Source of the DNA: SIG672 sp045580325
GTDB lineage: Bacteria > Bacillota > Clostridia > Oscillospirales > CAG-272
Length of the DNA stretch: 64,000 nucleotides
Reading direction: 5' to 3'
NCBI GenBank assembly: GCA_045580325.1
Contig: JAZNNR010000012.1
Span: forward strand, 1-64,000
Below are positions 9,213-17,639 of this stretch, piece after piece; position 1 is the first letter of the stretch, and each line of letters starts with the position of its first letter. Under the pieces are notes generated by a model. That model saw nothing but the letters and a program-made list of their open reading frames with translations. It was not told where the DNA came from and did no database searches. The translations under genes were made by a program, and so were the position numbers.

Positions 9213-12035
9213 ATGGATAACAAAAAGATAGTAATAAAAGGTGCAAGAGAAAACAACCTCAAAAATATATCCCTTGAAATACCGCGAGATAAGCTTATCG
9301 TTTTCACAGGTCTTTCGGGCTCGGGAAAATCCTCGCTTGCCTTTGACACCCTCTACGCAGAGGGACACCGCAAGTTTGTAGAATCGCTCTCGTCATACGC
9401 AAGACAGTTTCTCGGTCAGATAGACAAGCCCGACGTTGACCTTATCGAAGGTCTTTCGCCCTCTATCTCAATAGACCAGAAAACGACTTCGAAAAACCCA
9501 CGCTCGACCGTCGGTACTGTAACCGAAATATACGATTACCTTCGTCTGCTTTACGCCCGTGTCGGAATACCGCACTGCCCTGTCTGCAACAAAGAGATCC
9601 GCAAGCAGACTCTTGACGGTATCCTCGATCGCATATCGTCTATGCCTGAGGGAACAAAGTTTATGGTCCTTGCGCCTATGGTCAGAAGAAAAAAGGGTAC
9701 GCACATAAAAATACTTGACGATGCCAAGAAGCTCGGATACGTGCGCGCACGCGTGAACGGCGAGGTAAGAGATCTTTCCGAGGATATAATCCTCGACAAA
9801 AACAAGATGCACACCATTGAGATCGTTATCGACCGTCTTGTAATCCGTCCCGACATACGCTCACGTCTTGCCGATTCGGTCGAAACCGCGCTGAATCTTG
9901 CAGGCGGCGACCTTGAAATACTGCTCCCCTCGGAAGAAGACAAGATACTTTCCTTTTCTCTCAATTTTGCCTGCGAGGAGCACGGGATCTCGTTCGGCGA
10001 GCTTGAGCCGAGAATGTTCTCGTTCAACAATCCTCTCGGCGCTTGTCCCGAATGTTCGGGACTCGGCGTAAAAACGGTCATAAGTCAGGCGAAGATAATG
10101 CCTAACAAGAACCTTTCTCTGCGTCAGGGCGGTATAATGGTCAACGGCTTCAAGAGTCTTGACGATGACACCTGGAACGGTCCGCTTTTTGCCGCAGTCG
10201 GCGCAAAGCACGGCTTCACGCTCGACACTCCCCTTTACAAGTACTCCGAAAAAGCGATGAAAGTGCTTCTCTACGGAGATAATGACAATCTTTATACAGT
10301 ACGCAGAGTTTTTGACAAGCGTGTTTCTCAGCAGACTATAACCTTCGACGGACTTATCCCTATGCTTGAAAACAGAATACGTCAGTGGGGCTCTGAATAT
10401 TACGGAGAATTTACCGAGGATATCACCTGTGAAAAATGCGGCGGCTCTCGTCTTAACGATGAGATAAACAGCGTAACTGTCGGAAATAAAAACATTTTTG
10501 AGTTCTGCTCTATGCCGATTTCCGAGGCGCTCGAATTTGTAAAGAACATCGACTTTGACGAAACAGAAAAAATAATTTCAAAGGAAATAATCAAGGAGAT
10601 TTCTGCGCGTCTTACCTTCCTTGTGTCTGTCGGACTTGACTACCTCACACTCTCACGCTCGTCGGGCACGCTCTCGGGCGGAGAGGCGCAGAGAATACGC
10701 CTTGCAACTCAGATAGGAAGCTCGCTTGTCGGCGTTATGTACGTCCTTGACGAGCCATCTATCGGTCTGCATCAGCGCGACAACTCCAAGCTTATAGACA
10801 CCTTGAAGCATCTGCGCGACGTCGGAAATACTGTTATCGTTGTCGAACACGACGAAGAAACTATGGAAAACGCCGACTTCATCGTTGATATAGGTCCGGG
10901 CGCGGGAATACACGGCGGATACGTCGTAGCTCTCGGTACTCCCGACGACATTAAAAACTCGAATGAGTCAATAACGGGTGCATATCTTTCGGGAAGACAG
11001 AAGATAGAAGTTCCCGAAACGCGCCGTGCGGGTAACGGAAAATTCCTCACCATAAAGGGCGCGCGCGAAAACAATCTCAAAAATATAGACGTTACCATTC
11101 CGCTTGGAAAGATGGTATGCGTTACGGGTGTATCGGGCAGCGGAAAAAGCTCGCTTATAAACTCGATACTCAAGGAATCGCTTGCTCAAAAGCTGAACCG
11201 CGCATACACAACACCCGGAAAACACGACTCCATTGAGGGTGTCGAGGCGCTTGACAAGGTCATATCCATCGACCAGAGTCCGATAGGAAGAACTCCCCGC
11301 TCCAATCCCGCGACCTACGTCGGACTTTTCACCGACATCAGAGAGCTTTTCGCTTCCCTTCCCGAAGCAAAGCAACGCGGATACAAGGCAAACCGATTCT
11401 CGTTCAACTTAAAGGGCGGACGCTGTGAAAAATGCGAAGGCGACGGCGTAAAATGTATCGAAATGCACTTTTTGCCCGACGTTTACGTCGAGTGCGAGGA
11501 ATGCCACGGCAAGAGATACAACCGCGAAACACTTGAAATAAAATACAAGGGCAAGAGCATCGCCGACGTTCTTGATATAACTGTCGAAGAGGGTATGTAT
11601 TTCTTTGAAAGCCTGCCGAAGCTTTACCGCAGACTGCGTACACTATACGAGGTCGGACTCGGATATATCAAGATAGGCCAGTCGTCCACCACTCTGTCGG
11701 GCGGCGAAGCACAGAGAGTCAAGCTCGCCGACGAGCTGTCAAAGCGCAGTACGGGAAAAACGGTATATATTCTCGACGAACCGACGACAGGTCTGCATTC
11801 AGCTGACGTCAAAAACCTTATTTCTATGCTAAACAGACTTGCCGATTTGGGTAATACCGTAATCATCATCGAGCACAACCTCGATATGATAAAAACTGCC
11901 GATTATATAATCGACCTCGGTCCCGAGGGAGGCGACAGGGGCGGTACTGTTGTTGCGACAGGTACTCCCGAAGAGGTGGCAGAGTGTGAGGGCTCTTACA
12001 CGGGAATTTACCTTAAAAAGCTGCTTGGCAAATAA
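9213..12035 (+). CDS. uvrA: Excinuclease ABC subunit A
   Basis: DNA-damage sensor ATPase of nucleotide excision repair, 940 residues as in other bacteria. It has two ABC modules: Walker A GLSGSGKSSLAF and GVSGSGKSSLI, and signatures LSGGEAQRIRLA and LSGGEAQRVKLA. Zinc-module cysteines are present (CPVC, CPEC, CEKCGGSR, CEKCEGDG and CEECHGKR). AAAGGATATT precedes the ATG. It is cotranscribed with uvrB, the usual order. There is no strong terminator after the stop, only a weak AATTTC/GAAATT stem. Confidence 0.97.
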   Translation: MDNKKIVIKGARENNLKNISLEIPRDKLIVFTGLSGSGKSSLAFDTLYAEGHRKFVESLSSYARQFLGQIDKPDVDLIEGLSPSISIDQKTTSKNPRSTVGTVTEIYDYLRLLYARVGIPHCPVCNKEIRKQTLDGILDRISSMPEGTKFMVLAPMVRRKKGTHIKILDDAKKLGYVRARVNGEVRDLSEDIILDKNKMHTIEIVIDRLVIRPDIRSRLADSVETALNLAGGDLEILLPSEEDKILSFSLNFACEEHGISFGELEPRMFSFNNPLGACPECSGLGVKTVISQAKIMPNKNLSLRQGGIMVNGFKSLDDDTWNGPLFAAVGAKHGFTLDTPLYKYSEKAMKVLLYGDNDNLYTVRRVFDKRVSQQTITFDGLIPMLENRIRQWGSEYYGEFTEDITCEKCGGSRLNDEINSVTVGNKNIFEFCSMPISEALEFVKNIDFDETEKIISKEIIKEISARLTFLVSVGLDYLTLSRSSGTLSGGEAQRIRLATQIGSSLVGVMYVLDEPSIGLHQRDNSKLIDTLKHLRDVGNTVIVVEHDEETMENADFIVDIGPGAGIHGGYVVALGTPDDIKNSNESITGAYLSGRQKIEVPETRRAGNGKFLTIKGARENNLKNIDVTIPLGKMVCVTGVSGSGKSSLINSILKESLAQKLNRAYTTPGKHDSIEGVEALDKVISIDQSPIGRTPRSNPATYVGLFTDIRELFASLPEAKQRGYKANRFSFNLKGGRCEKCEGDGVKCIEMHFLPDVYVECEECHGKRYNRETLEIKYKGKSIADVLDITVEEGMYFFESLPKLYRRLRTLYEVGLGYIKIGQSSTTLSGGEAQRVKLADELSKRSTGKTVYILDEPTTGLHSADVKNLISMLNRLADLGNTVIIIEHNLDMIKTADYIIDLGPEGGDRGGTVVATGTPEEVAECEGSYTGIYLKKLLGK

Positions 12036-12082
12036 TACACCCCAATTTCAAGCGAAATTTACACTTATGTAATAAATTTAAG

Positions 12083-12111
12083 TTGAAGATATTTATAAAT
12101 AACTGTATAAT
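12083..12111 (+). promoter_or_regulatory. Sigma-A promoter for sortase gene
   Basis: TTGAAG, 17 bases, TATAAT, ending 32 bases before the TTG start codon of the sortase gene. Confidence 0.65.
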
Positions 12112-12143
12112 TTAACTGTACTCAAAGAAAGGAGGATATTTTC

Positions 12144-13133
12144 TTGGAAAACTCTCAAAATTCTCAAAACGAAGAAAAACTCTCTGCCGAAAGTAACAGT
12201 GAAGTCTTTCTTGACTCGCTTGATTCCTTTTCCACCGCTGAAATAGCACCGAAATTACCAAAGAAGCTTCCTTCTCTCTTGCCGTATATAATAAAGGGCG
12301 TTATTATGGTAGTTCTTCTATCAATAATGCTCTACTGCGTATCCGAAGTAGTCGAAAGTATACGCGGATATAAAGAAGCAAGCGATATATACGATGAGTT
12401 TGCAGGTATGATGGGGGATATTCTTTCTCCAAACGGATCCGCAGTATCAAGAGGGGACAAAAACTCTCACGGCGGCACGACCGAGAGCTTCGGAACTCCT
12501 ACGATCCCCGAATTTGATGACGCTACGTCTGAGGACGATATTTCCGAAACCCTTATTCTCCTGAAAGAGAAATTTAAGAAGCTGCGTGAAACAAACCCCG
12601 ACGTTATCGGCTGGATCTCAATCCCCGGTACGATAATTGATTATCCGGTAGTACAAACAACTGACAACGACTATTATCTTGATCATTCTATTACCGGTAC
12701 TTATCTCAAATCGGGTTCTATTTTTGTCGACTACAGAAACGAACGCAACTGGTCAGATAAAAATACTATTATCTATGGACATAATATGGCTTCTGGAGAA
12801 ATGTTTGCTCAACTTGCAAAATTCAAAAGCGGCACTTTTCTCAGAAATAACAGGTATGTATATATATATACCGAGGATAGCGTCAGAATATATACCATAT
12901 TCTCGGCATATCAAACCGACATTTTTATTCCCTATACCCGTATCGTTTTTGAAAGCGACAGTGAATTTATTACGTGGGCGAAAACTGCATATTCTTCATC
13001 TATCAAAAAGCAAAGCGGTTCCTTCAAGTTTAGCGGTGAGAGCCAGATAATCACACTAAGTACCTGTACAAACAGCCTTGACGATGACGAAAGATTTGCA
13101 GTACACGCAGTTCTCACCGAAATACGCAGATAA
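12144..13133 (+). CDS. srtB: Class B sortase
   Basis: Membrane-anchored transpeptidase that cleaves a sorting signal and links surface proteins to the wall. It is 329 residues with an N-terminal cytoplasmic tail, one membrane segment at about 48-68 and an extracellular catalytic domain. The triad is visible: His213 (IIYGHNMASG), Cys308 (ITLSTCTN) and Arg317 (DERFAVHAV). The NPDVIGWISIPGT start and long insert-bearing fold are those of class B. Translation begins at a TTG with AAGGAGG eight bases upstream. No substrate with a clear sorting signal is encoded in this window; the giant surface protein ends in a plain membrane segment. It has its own promoter. Confidence 0.9.
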   Translation: MENSQNSQNEEKLSAESNSEVFLDSLDSFSTAEIAPKLPKKLPSLLPYIIKGVIMVVLLSIMLYCVSEVVESIRGYKEASDIYDEFAGMMGDILSPNGSAVSRGDKNSHGGTTESFGTPTIPEFDDATSEDDISETLILLKEKFKKLRETNPDVIGWISIPGTIIDYPVVQTTDNDYYLDHSITGTYLKSGSIFVDYRNERNWSDKNTIIYGHNMASGEMFAQLAKFKSGTFLRNNRYVYIYTEDSVRIYTIFSAYQTDIFIPYTRIVFESDSEFITWAKTAYSSSIKKQSGSFKFSGESQIITLSTCTNSLDDDERFAVHAVLTEIRR

Positions 13134-13179
13134 CTTACCTATCCAAATCATTCAGAATCATTCAAAGGAAACAACTATC

Positions 13180-14403
13180 ATGGAAGCTTATAACAGATTT
13201 TTAAAATACGTTACTTTCCCCACGATGTCAGACGAAGCGTCTGAAACCGTGCCCTCTACCGAAAAGCAGTTAAAGTTCGGAGAATATCTTACCTACGAGC
13301 TTAAAGAACTCGGTCTTGACGACGCCTTTATGGACTCTCACGGGTACGTTTACGCAACGCTTCGAAAGAACTGTGAAAAAGATTGCCCCACGATCGGATT
13401 TATAGCTCATATGGACACCTCACCTGCGGCATCTGATGAAAACATCAGAGCAAGGATCGTTAAATACACGGGCGAAGATATTGTTTTGAATAAGGATAAG
13501 CAGATATATCTCAGAAAATGCGATTATCCTTACCTTACCGACTATATAGGACACGACCTTATCGTAACAGACGGAACGACACTTCTCGGTGCAGACGACA
13601 AGGCGGGTATTGCAGAAATAATAAGCGCGATCGAGTACATTTTAAAAAATAATATTCCTCACGGCGACATAAAGATCGCCTTCACTCCCGACGAGGAGAT
13701 AGGCAGAGGCGCAGACCTTTTTGACGTCGAAAACTTCGGTGCAGACTACGCTTATACGGTTGACGGCGGCGCTATCGGAGAGATAGAGTACGAAAACTTC
13801 AATGCCGCATCGGCAAGCGTCGAAATAACAGGTCTTTCCATACATCCGGGTTCGGCAAAGGGCAAAATGATAAACGCCTCTCACGTTGCCTGTGAATTTG
13901 ATGCCCTTCTCCCCGCGGACGAGCTTCCCGAAATGACAGAAGGATACGAAGGCTTCCACCATCTCGTCGATATTTCAGGCGAAACCGAAAAGGCTGTACT
14001 TACCTATATAATCCGCGACCACGACGAAGAAAAATTCGAGCAGAAAAAGCAGGATTTTGAAAAAGCCGCTAATATTCTCAACAACAAATATAAGGAAGAT
14101 ACAGTAAAGGTAACTATCACCGATTCTTATTATAATATGAAAAAGATGATAGAGCCCTGTATGTATATCGTTGACCGCGCAAAAGAGGCTATGACAAAGC
14201 TCGGCATTACTCCTATAAACGTTCCGATAAGAGGAGGCACGGACGGCGCGCGCCTTTCCTATATGGGTCTTCCCTGTCCGAACCTTTGCACAGGCGGAAA
14301 CAACTTCCATTCGAGATTTGAATTCATCTCAGCAAACGATATGGAAAGAATAACCGCACTTCTTGCGAAAATAATGGCCGACGCCGTGAAATATGAGAAA
14401 TAA
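13180..14403 (+). CDS. pepT: Peptidase T (tripeptidase)
   Basis: M20-family dizinc aminopeptidase that removes the N-terminal residue of tripeptides in the cytoplasm. It is 407 residues from the ATG at 13180 (AAAGGAA upstream); the frame extends upstream into the sortase gene but that part is not conserved in kind. Metal and catalytic motifs are HMDTSPAA, GADDKAG, TPDEEIGRG, the dimerisation/substrate loop HPGSAKGKMINA and RGGTDGARLS...CTGGNNFHS. It lies 46 bases after srtB, so readthrough from the sortase promoter is likely. A link to peptide import by the Opp system at the other end of the window is only thematic. Confidence 0.95.
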   Translation: MEAYNRFLKYVTFPTMSDEASETVPSTEKQLKFGEYLTYELKELGLDDAFMDSHGYVYATLRKNCEKDCPTIGFIAHMDTSPAASDENIRARIVKYTGEDIVLNKDKQIYLRKCDYPYLTDYIGHDLIVTDGTTLLGADDKAGIAEIISAIEYILKNNIPHGDIKIAFTPDEEIGRGADLFDVENFGADYAYTVDGGAIGEIEYENFNAASASVEITGLSIHPGSAKGKMINASHVACEFDALLPADELPEMTEGYEGFHHLVDISGETEKAVLTYIIRDHDEEKFEQKKQDFEKAANILNNKYKEDTVKVTITDSYYNMKKMIEPCMYIVDRAKEAMTKLGITPINVPIRGGTDGARLSYMGLPCPNLCTGGNNFHSRFEFISANDMERITALLAKIMADAVKYEK

Positions 14404-14407
14404 TAAA

Positions 14408-14573
14408 AAGGCCTTCTCCCGCAGGGCTGCAAAATTAGCGGTAAAATTGAATGGCCTTCCCCAGTGGGGGAAGGTGGCACGCGAAGCGTGACGGATGAGG
14501 TGTTTCTTAACTTAAACTAACTCCTCATCCACCGCTAGCGCGGTCCCCCTTCTCCCGCAGGAGAAGGCTTTTT
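14408..14573. repeat. Large inverted-repeat (MITE-like/REP-like) element
   Basis: Outer arms AAAAGGCCTTCTCC (left) and GGAGAAGGCTTTTT (right) are inverted. Inside them, a left arm with GGGGGAAGGTGGCACGC...GTGACGGATGAGG faces a right arm CCTCATCCACCGCTAGCGCGG...CCCCTTCTCC. No ORF is present. The form (ACGGATGAGG / CCTCATCC arms, about 165 bases) is that of short dispersed palindromic elements common in gut Clostridia. It begins right after the pepT stop codon. Confidence 0.65.
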
Positions 14574-14628
14574 ACTATTTAGTTACAGTACAACTCGGCA
14601 GAGAAAATATCTTTGCAGAATTTTGTTT

Positions 14629-14699
14629 GTAGGGGAGGCGTTTCGTCTCCCGTTTTTCATTTAACCTCATTTATGCATGAGGGGGAACCCCTCCCCTAC
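14629..14699. repeat. Second inverted-repeat element
   Basis: Terminal arms GTAGGGGAGG and CCTCCCCTAC are perfectly inverted, 51 bases apart. Inner GGCGTTTCGTCTCC and GGGGGAACCCC sequences extend the symmetry partly. It lies downstream of the minus-strand ylmC-like gene. The remaining bases of the 14404-14754 gap hold no ORF or RNA gene that I can recognise. Confidence 0.55.
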
Positions 14700-14754
14700 G
14701 GTTTAGATAATAAACATTCTTGCAAGAAAGAGTATAAAAATTGCGATTTTTATT

Positions 14755-15039
14755 TTAATCCTTCTTTCTCTTACCTCTACTGTGCCTTTCTCTCGGAATA
14801 AGATTCACTACCCGAACAAGTATAATATCTCCGCCGATCTGTTCTACGCACTCCCAAGGTATCACGTAGTCGTTGCAACGCGAAAAACCGAGAAATTTCA
14901 GCTCACCCGGTACGATAAGGGCGCATATCGAGCCGCATATCGTATCTATTTCCATATCGCACACGTAGCCGAAGCGTCTTCCGTCGCAAATGTTTACGAC
15001 TTCCTTTTCACGAAGGTCATAAAAAGAGCATTTTCCCAT
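14755..15039 (-). CDS. YlmC/YmxH-type PRC-barrel sporulation protein
   Basis: A 94-residue protein with the PRC-barrel pattern typical of YlmC/YmxH: FYDLREKEVVNICDGRRFGYV at the N-terminus, a GSICALIVPG strand pair, then IPWECVEQIGGDIILV. The tail RERHSRGKRKKD is basic. GAGGT precedes the ATG. It follows spoIVA with a 10-base gap, so it is probably made with it in the mother cell. The molecular function of the family is not established. Confidence 0.8.
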   Translation of the reverse strand: MGKCSFYDLREKEVVNICDGRRFGYVCDMEIDTICGSICALIVPGELKFLGFSRCNDYVIPWECVEQIGGDIILVRVVNLIPRERHSRGKRKKD

Positions 15040-15049
15040 ATTTACCTCG

Positions 15050-16522
15050 TCAAAGAATTATGCATATAAGACCGCCGCTACCCTCGTTTACTATACGGCT
15101 GAGCGTTTCGGAGAGTTTTTCACGCGCGTTGTCAGGTACGTTAGCAAGTTTGGCAAGCAGTCCTTCGTTCACAAGCTCGTGCAAAGTCTTGCCGAAAAGA
15201 TTTGTTCCCCATATTTTTGTGGGATCTTCGTCAAATTCGCTGAGCAGATATTTTATAAGATCCTCGCTCTGCTGTTCGCTTCCGACGACCGGATTTATCT
15301 CTGTTTCGAGAGTGGCTTTTATCATATGTATCGAGGGCGCACTCGCTTTGAGTCGCACTCCGTATCCGCTTGAATGCTTCACAAGCTTCGGCTCTTCAAG
15401 GTGCATATCCTCGATTTCGGGAACGATTATGCCGTATCCCTTGCTTTCGGCATCGCTGAGCGCCTCTGCTATTCTGTCGTATTTTGTCTTGACCGCCGCA
15501 AGCTCCTTAAAGGTTTCTATAAGAGTTTCCTCGTCAGAAATATCAAGACCTGTCATTTCACTTATTACCTTGAAATACAGATCCGGATCGAGCGTTACAG
15601 TCATCTGCGCTCTTCCGCTTCCGAGGTCTATATCCTTTATCTCAGCAGAAACAACGTACTCGTTTTCCGAAAGTCCGATAAAGGCATCTTTTATCTGCCC
15701 TATCTTACTTATCTTGCCCGCGCAGTCAAGTATGTCGCTACGCAGAGAATCGGCAATAGGGTGATCGCTGTCAAGTGCAAGTGTCCACCTAGGAATATCG
15801 ACCGAAATCTCCGAAACCGGAAATTCAAGAAGGATAAGCTCAAGTATGTGGCGGATATCCTCACTGTCAAGAGTCATACAGTTGACAAGAGCTACGGGAA
15901 CTCCGTATCGCTCCTCTATTTCAAGTGCAAGTGCCTCGCTTTCGGGACTTTCGGGGTGCGCTGAATTTAAAATTATTGCAAAGGGCTTATTCATCTGACG
16001 AAGCTCGCTGACAACTCTGCGCTCCGCGTCCTCGTACTGCGATCTCGGAATATCACAAATGCTTCCGTCGGTGGTAACCACAAAGCCTATCGTGCTGTGA
16101 TCTGTTATGACCTTTTTTGTACCTATTTCGGCAGCTTCTCCGAACGGGAGAGGTTTACTCGACCAAGGGGTGAGCACCATTCGCGGCCTACCGTCCTCGG
16201 TTTGACCGAGCGCGTCAGACACGATATATCCCACGCAGTCTACCATTTTCACAGAAAGCGAAGCAACGTCGTCAAGCGATATTTTCACTGCCTCGTCGGG
16301 AATAAATTTAGGCTCGGTGGTCATTACCGTTCTTCCCGCCGCCGACTGCGGCATTTCGTCCTTTGCGCGCTCTCTGTCGTAGCTATCCGATATATTCGGA
16401 AGCACGAGCGTTTCCATAAATCTTTTTATAAAAGTGGATTTTCCCGTACGCACCGGTCCTACAACTCCGACGTAAATATCGCCTCCGGTGCGAGTGGCAA
16501 TATCGCGATAAATATTTGTCAT
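15050..16522 (-). CDS. spoIVA: Stage IV sporulation protein A
   Basis: ATPase that polymerises on the forespore surface and forms the basement layer of the spore coat. It has 490 residues from the ATG at 16522, which has GGAGGAAAAAT upstream; eight extra upstream codons are possible. The Walker A GPVRTGKST is near residue 28, and a TRAFAC-GTPase-like core with ILNSAHPESPE follows. The C-terminus, ending GLICIIL, is typical of SpoIVA and is needed in Bacillus for anchoring at the forespore. It is strong evidence that the organism forms endospores. A sigma-E-like promoter lies upstream. Confidence 0.95.
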   Translation of the reverse strand: MTNIYRDIATRTGGDIYVGVVGPVRTGKSTFIKRFMETLVLPNISDSYDRERAKDEMPQSAAGRTVMTTEPKFIPDEAVKISLDDVASLSVKMVDCVGYIVSDALGQTEDGRPRMVLTPWSSKPLPFGEAAEIGTKKVITDHSTIGFVVTTDGSICDIPRSQYEDAERRVVSELRQMNKPFAIILNSAHPESPESEALALEIEERYGVPVALVNCMTLDSEDIRHILELILLEFPVSEISVDIPRWTLALDSDHPIADSLRSDILDCAGKISKIGQIKDAFIGLSENEYVVSAEIKDIDLGSGRAQMTVTLDPDLYFKVISEMTGLDISDEETLIETFKELAAVKTKYDRIAEALSDAESKGYGIIVPEIEDMHLEEPKLVKHSSGYGVRLKASAPSIHMIKATLETEINPVVGSEQQSEDLIKYLLSEFDEDPTKIWGTNLFGKTLHELVNEGLLAKLANVPDNAREKLSETLSRIVNEGSGGLICIIL

Positions 16523-16577
16523 ATTTTTCCTCCGTACAAGGCGCACGCATACGCCGCCGTGTTTATTTATTTGTTAC

Positions 16578-16607
16578 ATAGATATGATGTAAAAACAAAT
16601 TATATGA
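16578..16607 (-). promoter_or_regulatory. Candidate sigma-E promoter of spoIVA
   Basis: On the minus strand: TCATATA, 14 bases, CATATCTAT. This matches the sigma-E form KMATATT-N14-CATACANT at most positions. Bacillus spoIVA is known to be in the sigma-E regulon. The -10 lies about 55 bases before the start codon. Confidence 0.5.
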
Positions 16608-16643
16608 CAAACAAAGTTGTGGTAAAAATCATTATTTAAAGAA

Positions 16644-16669
16644 AAAACGCACGTATAAACGTGCGTTTT
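16644..16669 (-). terminator. Terminator of the 293-residue membrane protein gene
   Basis: Perfect 11-base stem AAAACGCACGT / ACGTGCGTTTT with a 4-base loop. A T-rich tract follows on the minus strand. Confidence 0.75.
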
Positions 16670-16688
16670 CAAATTATTCAGTTAAAAC

Positions 16689-17570
16689 TCAGAGCATAGG
16701 CTGAACGGTATTCTGCGAAGCCTCCTTATCCTTTAATGCTTCAGCAATAGCAAAGCAAGCCACCGCAGAGGCTCCTTCACTTGCCAAAAGAAGAGGATCA
16801 AAGCTTGTAAGTACCGATAATGCCGAGATTGCCGCAAAGACGCCGATCGTAATAAACCAGCCTCTTATGCCTCCAAGGCGAAGCTCTGCATCAGTGCCCG
16901 AAGCAAGTGCATCTATCGCTTTTTTCATCTGCTTTCTGAGCTTGTTAATGAAGAACTCGTTTATAATTATCATAACAACTGCCGAGATTATAAAAATTAC
17001 GCCAAAAATTACCATAAACATTCCAATGAAGGTTGCAACATTCATTTCAAGCGTTGTCGAGATATAGTTCGCCGCGTCTGCAAACGAGGAGAAAGTAGCT
17101 TCTCCATCGATAGCAAAAGAACTCCAATTAACCACGACGTTCTGATCTAACGTTTGAATTATATTTTGGATCTCGCTTTCGGCTTTCATTATCGATGGTC
17201 CCATAACAATAAGTATTATTCCCGAAACGATAAGACAGACTATACCGATAATCGCAACTATATAATAAGCCTTAAGCACGCCCGAAAGGAATTTCATATC
17301 CTTAAGCGGAAAGTTCGATTTAGACGCTGATGTGTAAGCGAGCCACATTCCTATTGTAAAAAGAACTGCAAAAACGTCAATAGAACCCCATATAAGTGAT
17401 GCTCCCGCCATAACCGTATAAGCGATAGTAGCTGTCAGAAATGCCTTTGATGCAAACATTGCTCTTATCTTTTCTGCAAATATCGCGCCCTTGCTCGGAG
17501 CGATTTCTTCATAAGATTCGCTTGTCTGCTCACTGTAAAATTCATTGTTGTTAAATTCATTTGAATCCAT
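16689..17570 (-). CDS. Multi-pass membrane protein of unknown function
   Basis: 293 residues with about six hydrophobic segments (for example AFLTATIAYTVMAGASLIW, AYYIVAIIGIVCLIVSGIIL, FIGMFMVIFGVIFIISAVVM and WFITIGVFAAISALSVL). The N-terminus is acidic and hydrophilic. An extracytoplasmic loop of about 50 residues lies between segments 4 and 5. A ribosome site AAAGGGG is nine bases from the ATG. No motif was recognised and no function is offered. It is a monocistronic unit between spoIVA and the EF-G-like gene. Confidence 0.6.
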   Translation of the reverse strand: MDSNEFNNNEFYSEQTSESYEEIAPSKGAIFAEKIRAMFASKAFLTATIAYTVMAGASLIWGSIDVFAVLFTIGMWLAYTSASKSNFPLKDMKFLSGVLKAYYIVAIIGIVCLIVSGIILIVMGPSIMKAESEIQNIIQTLDQNVVVNWSSFAIDGEATFSSFADAANYISTTLEMNVATFIGMFMVIFGVIFIISAVVMIIINEFFINKLRKQMKKAIDALASGTDAELRLGGIRGWFITIGVFAAISALSVLTSFDPLLLASEGASAVACFAIAEALKDKEASQNTVQPML

Positions 17571-17604
17571 AATTAGTTTCCCCTTTCAATAAATATCATT
17601 TAAC

Positions 17605-17632
17605 AAGCGAAGCGGCAAAAACCGCTTCGCTT
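17605..17632 (-). terminator. Stem-loop after the EF-G-like gene
   Basis: Perfect 11-base stem AAGCGAAGCGG / CCGCTTCGCTT with a 6-base loop, eight bases past the stop codon. The minus-strand side lacks a clean T tract, so termination is likely but not certain. Confidence 0.55.
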
Positions 17633-17639
17633 TGTGTTT

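Noticed and set aside
13078..13179. Upstream extension of pepT into srtB
   Set aside because: The conserved peptidase sequence begins at the ATG at 13180 with AAAGGAA; the extension is the sortase end read in another frame.
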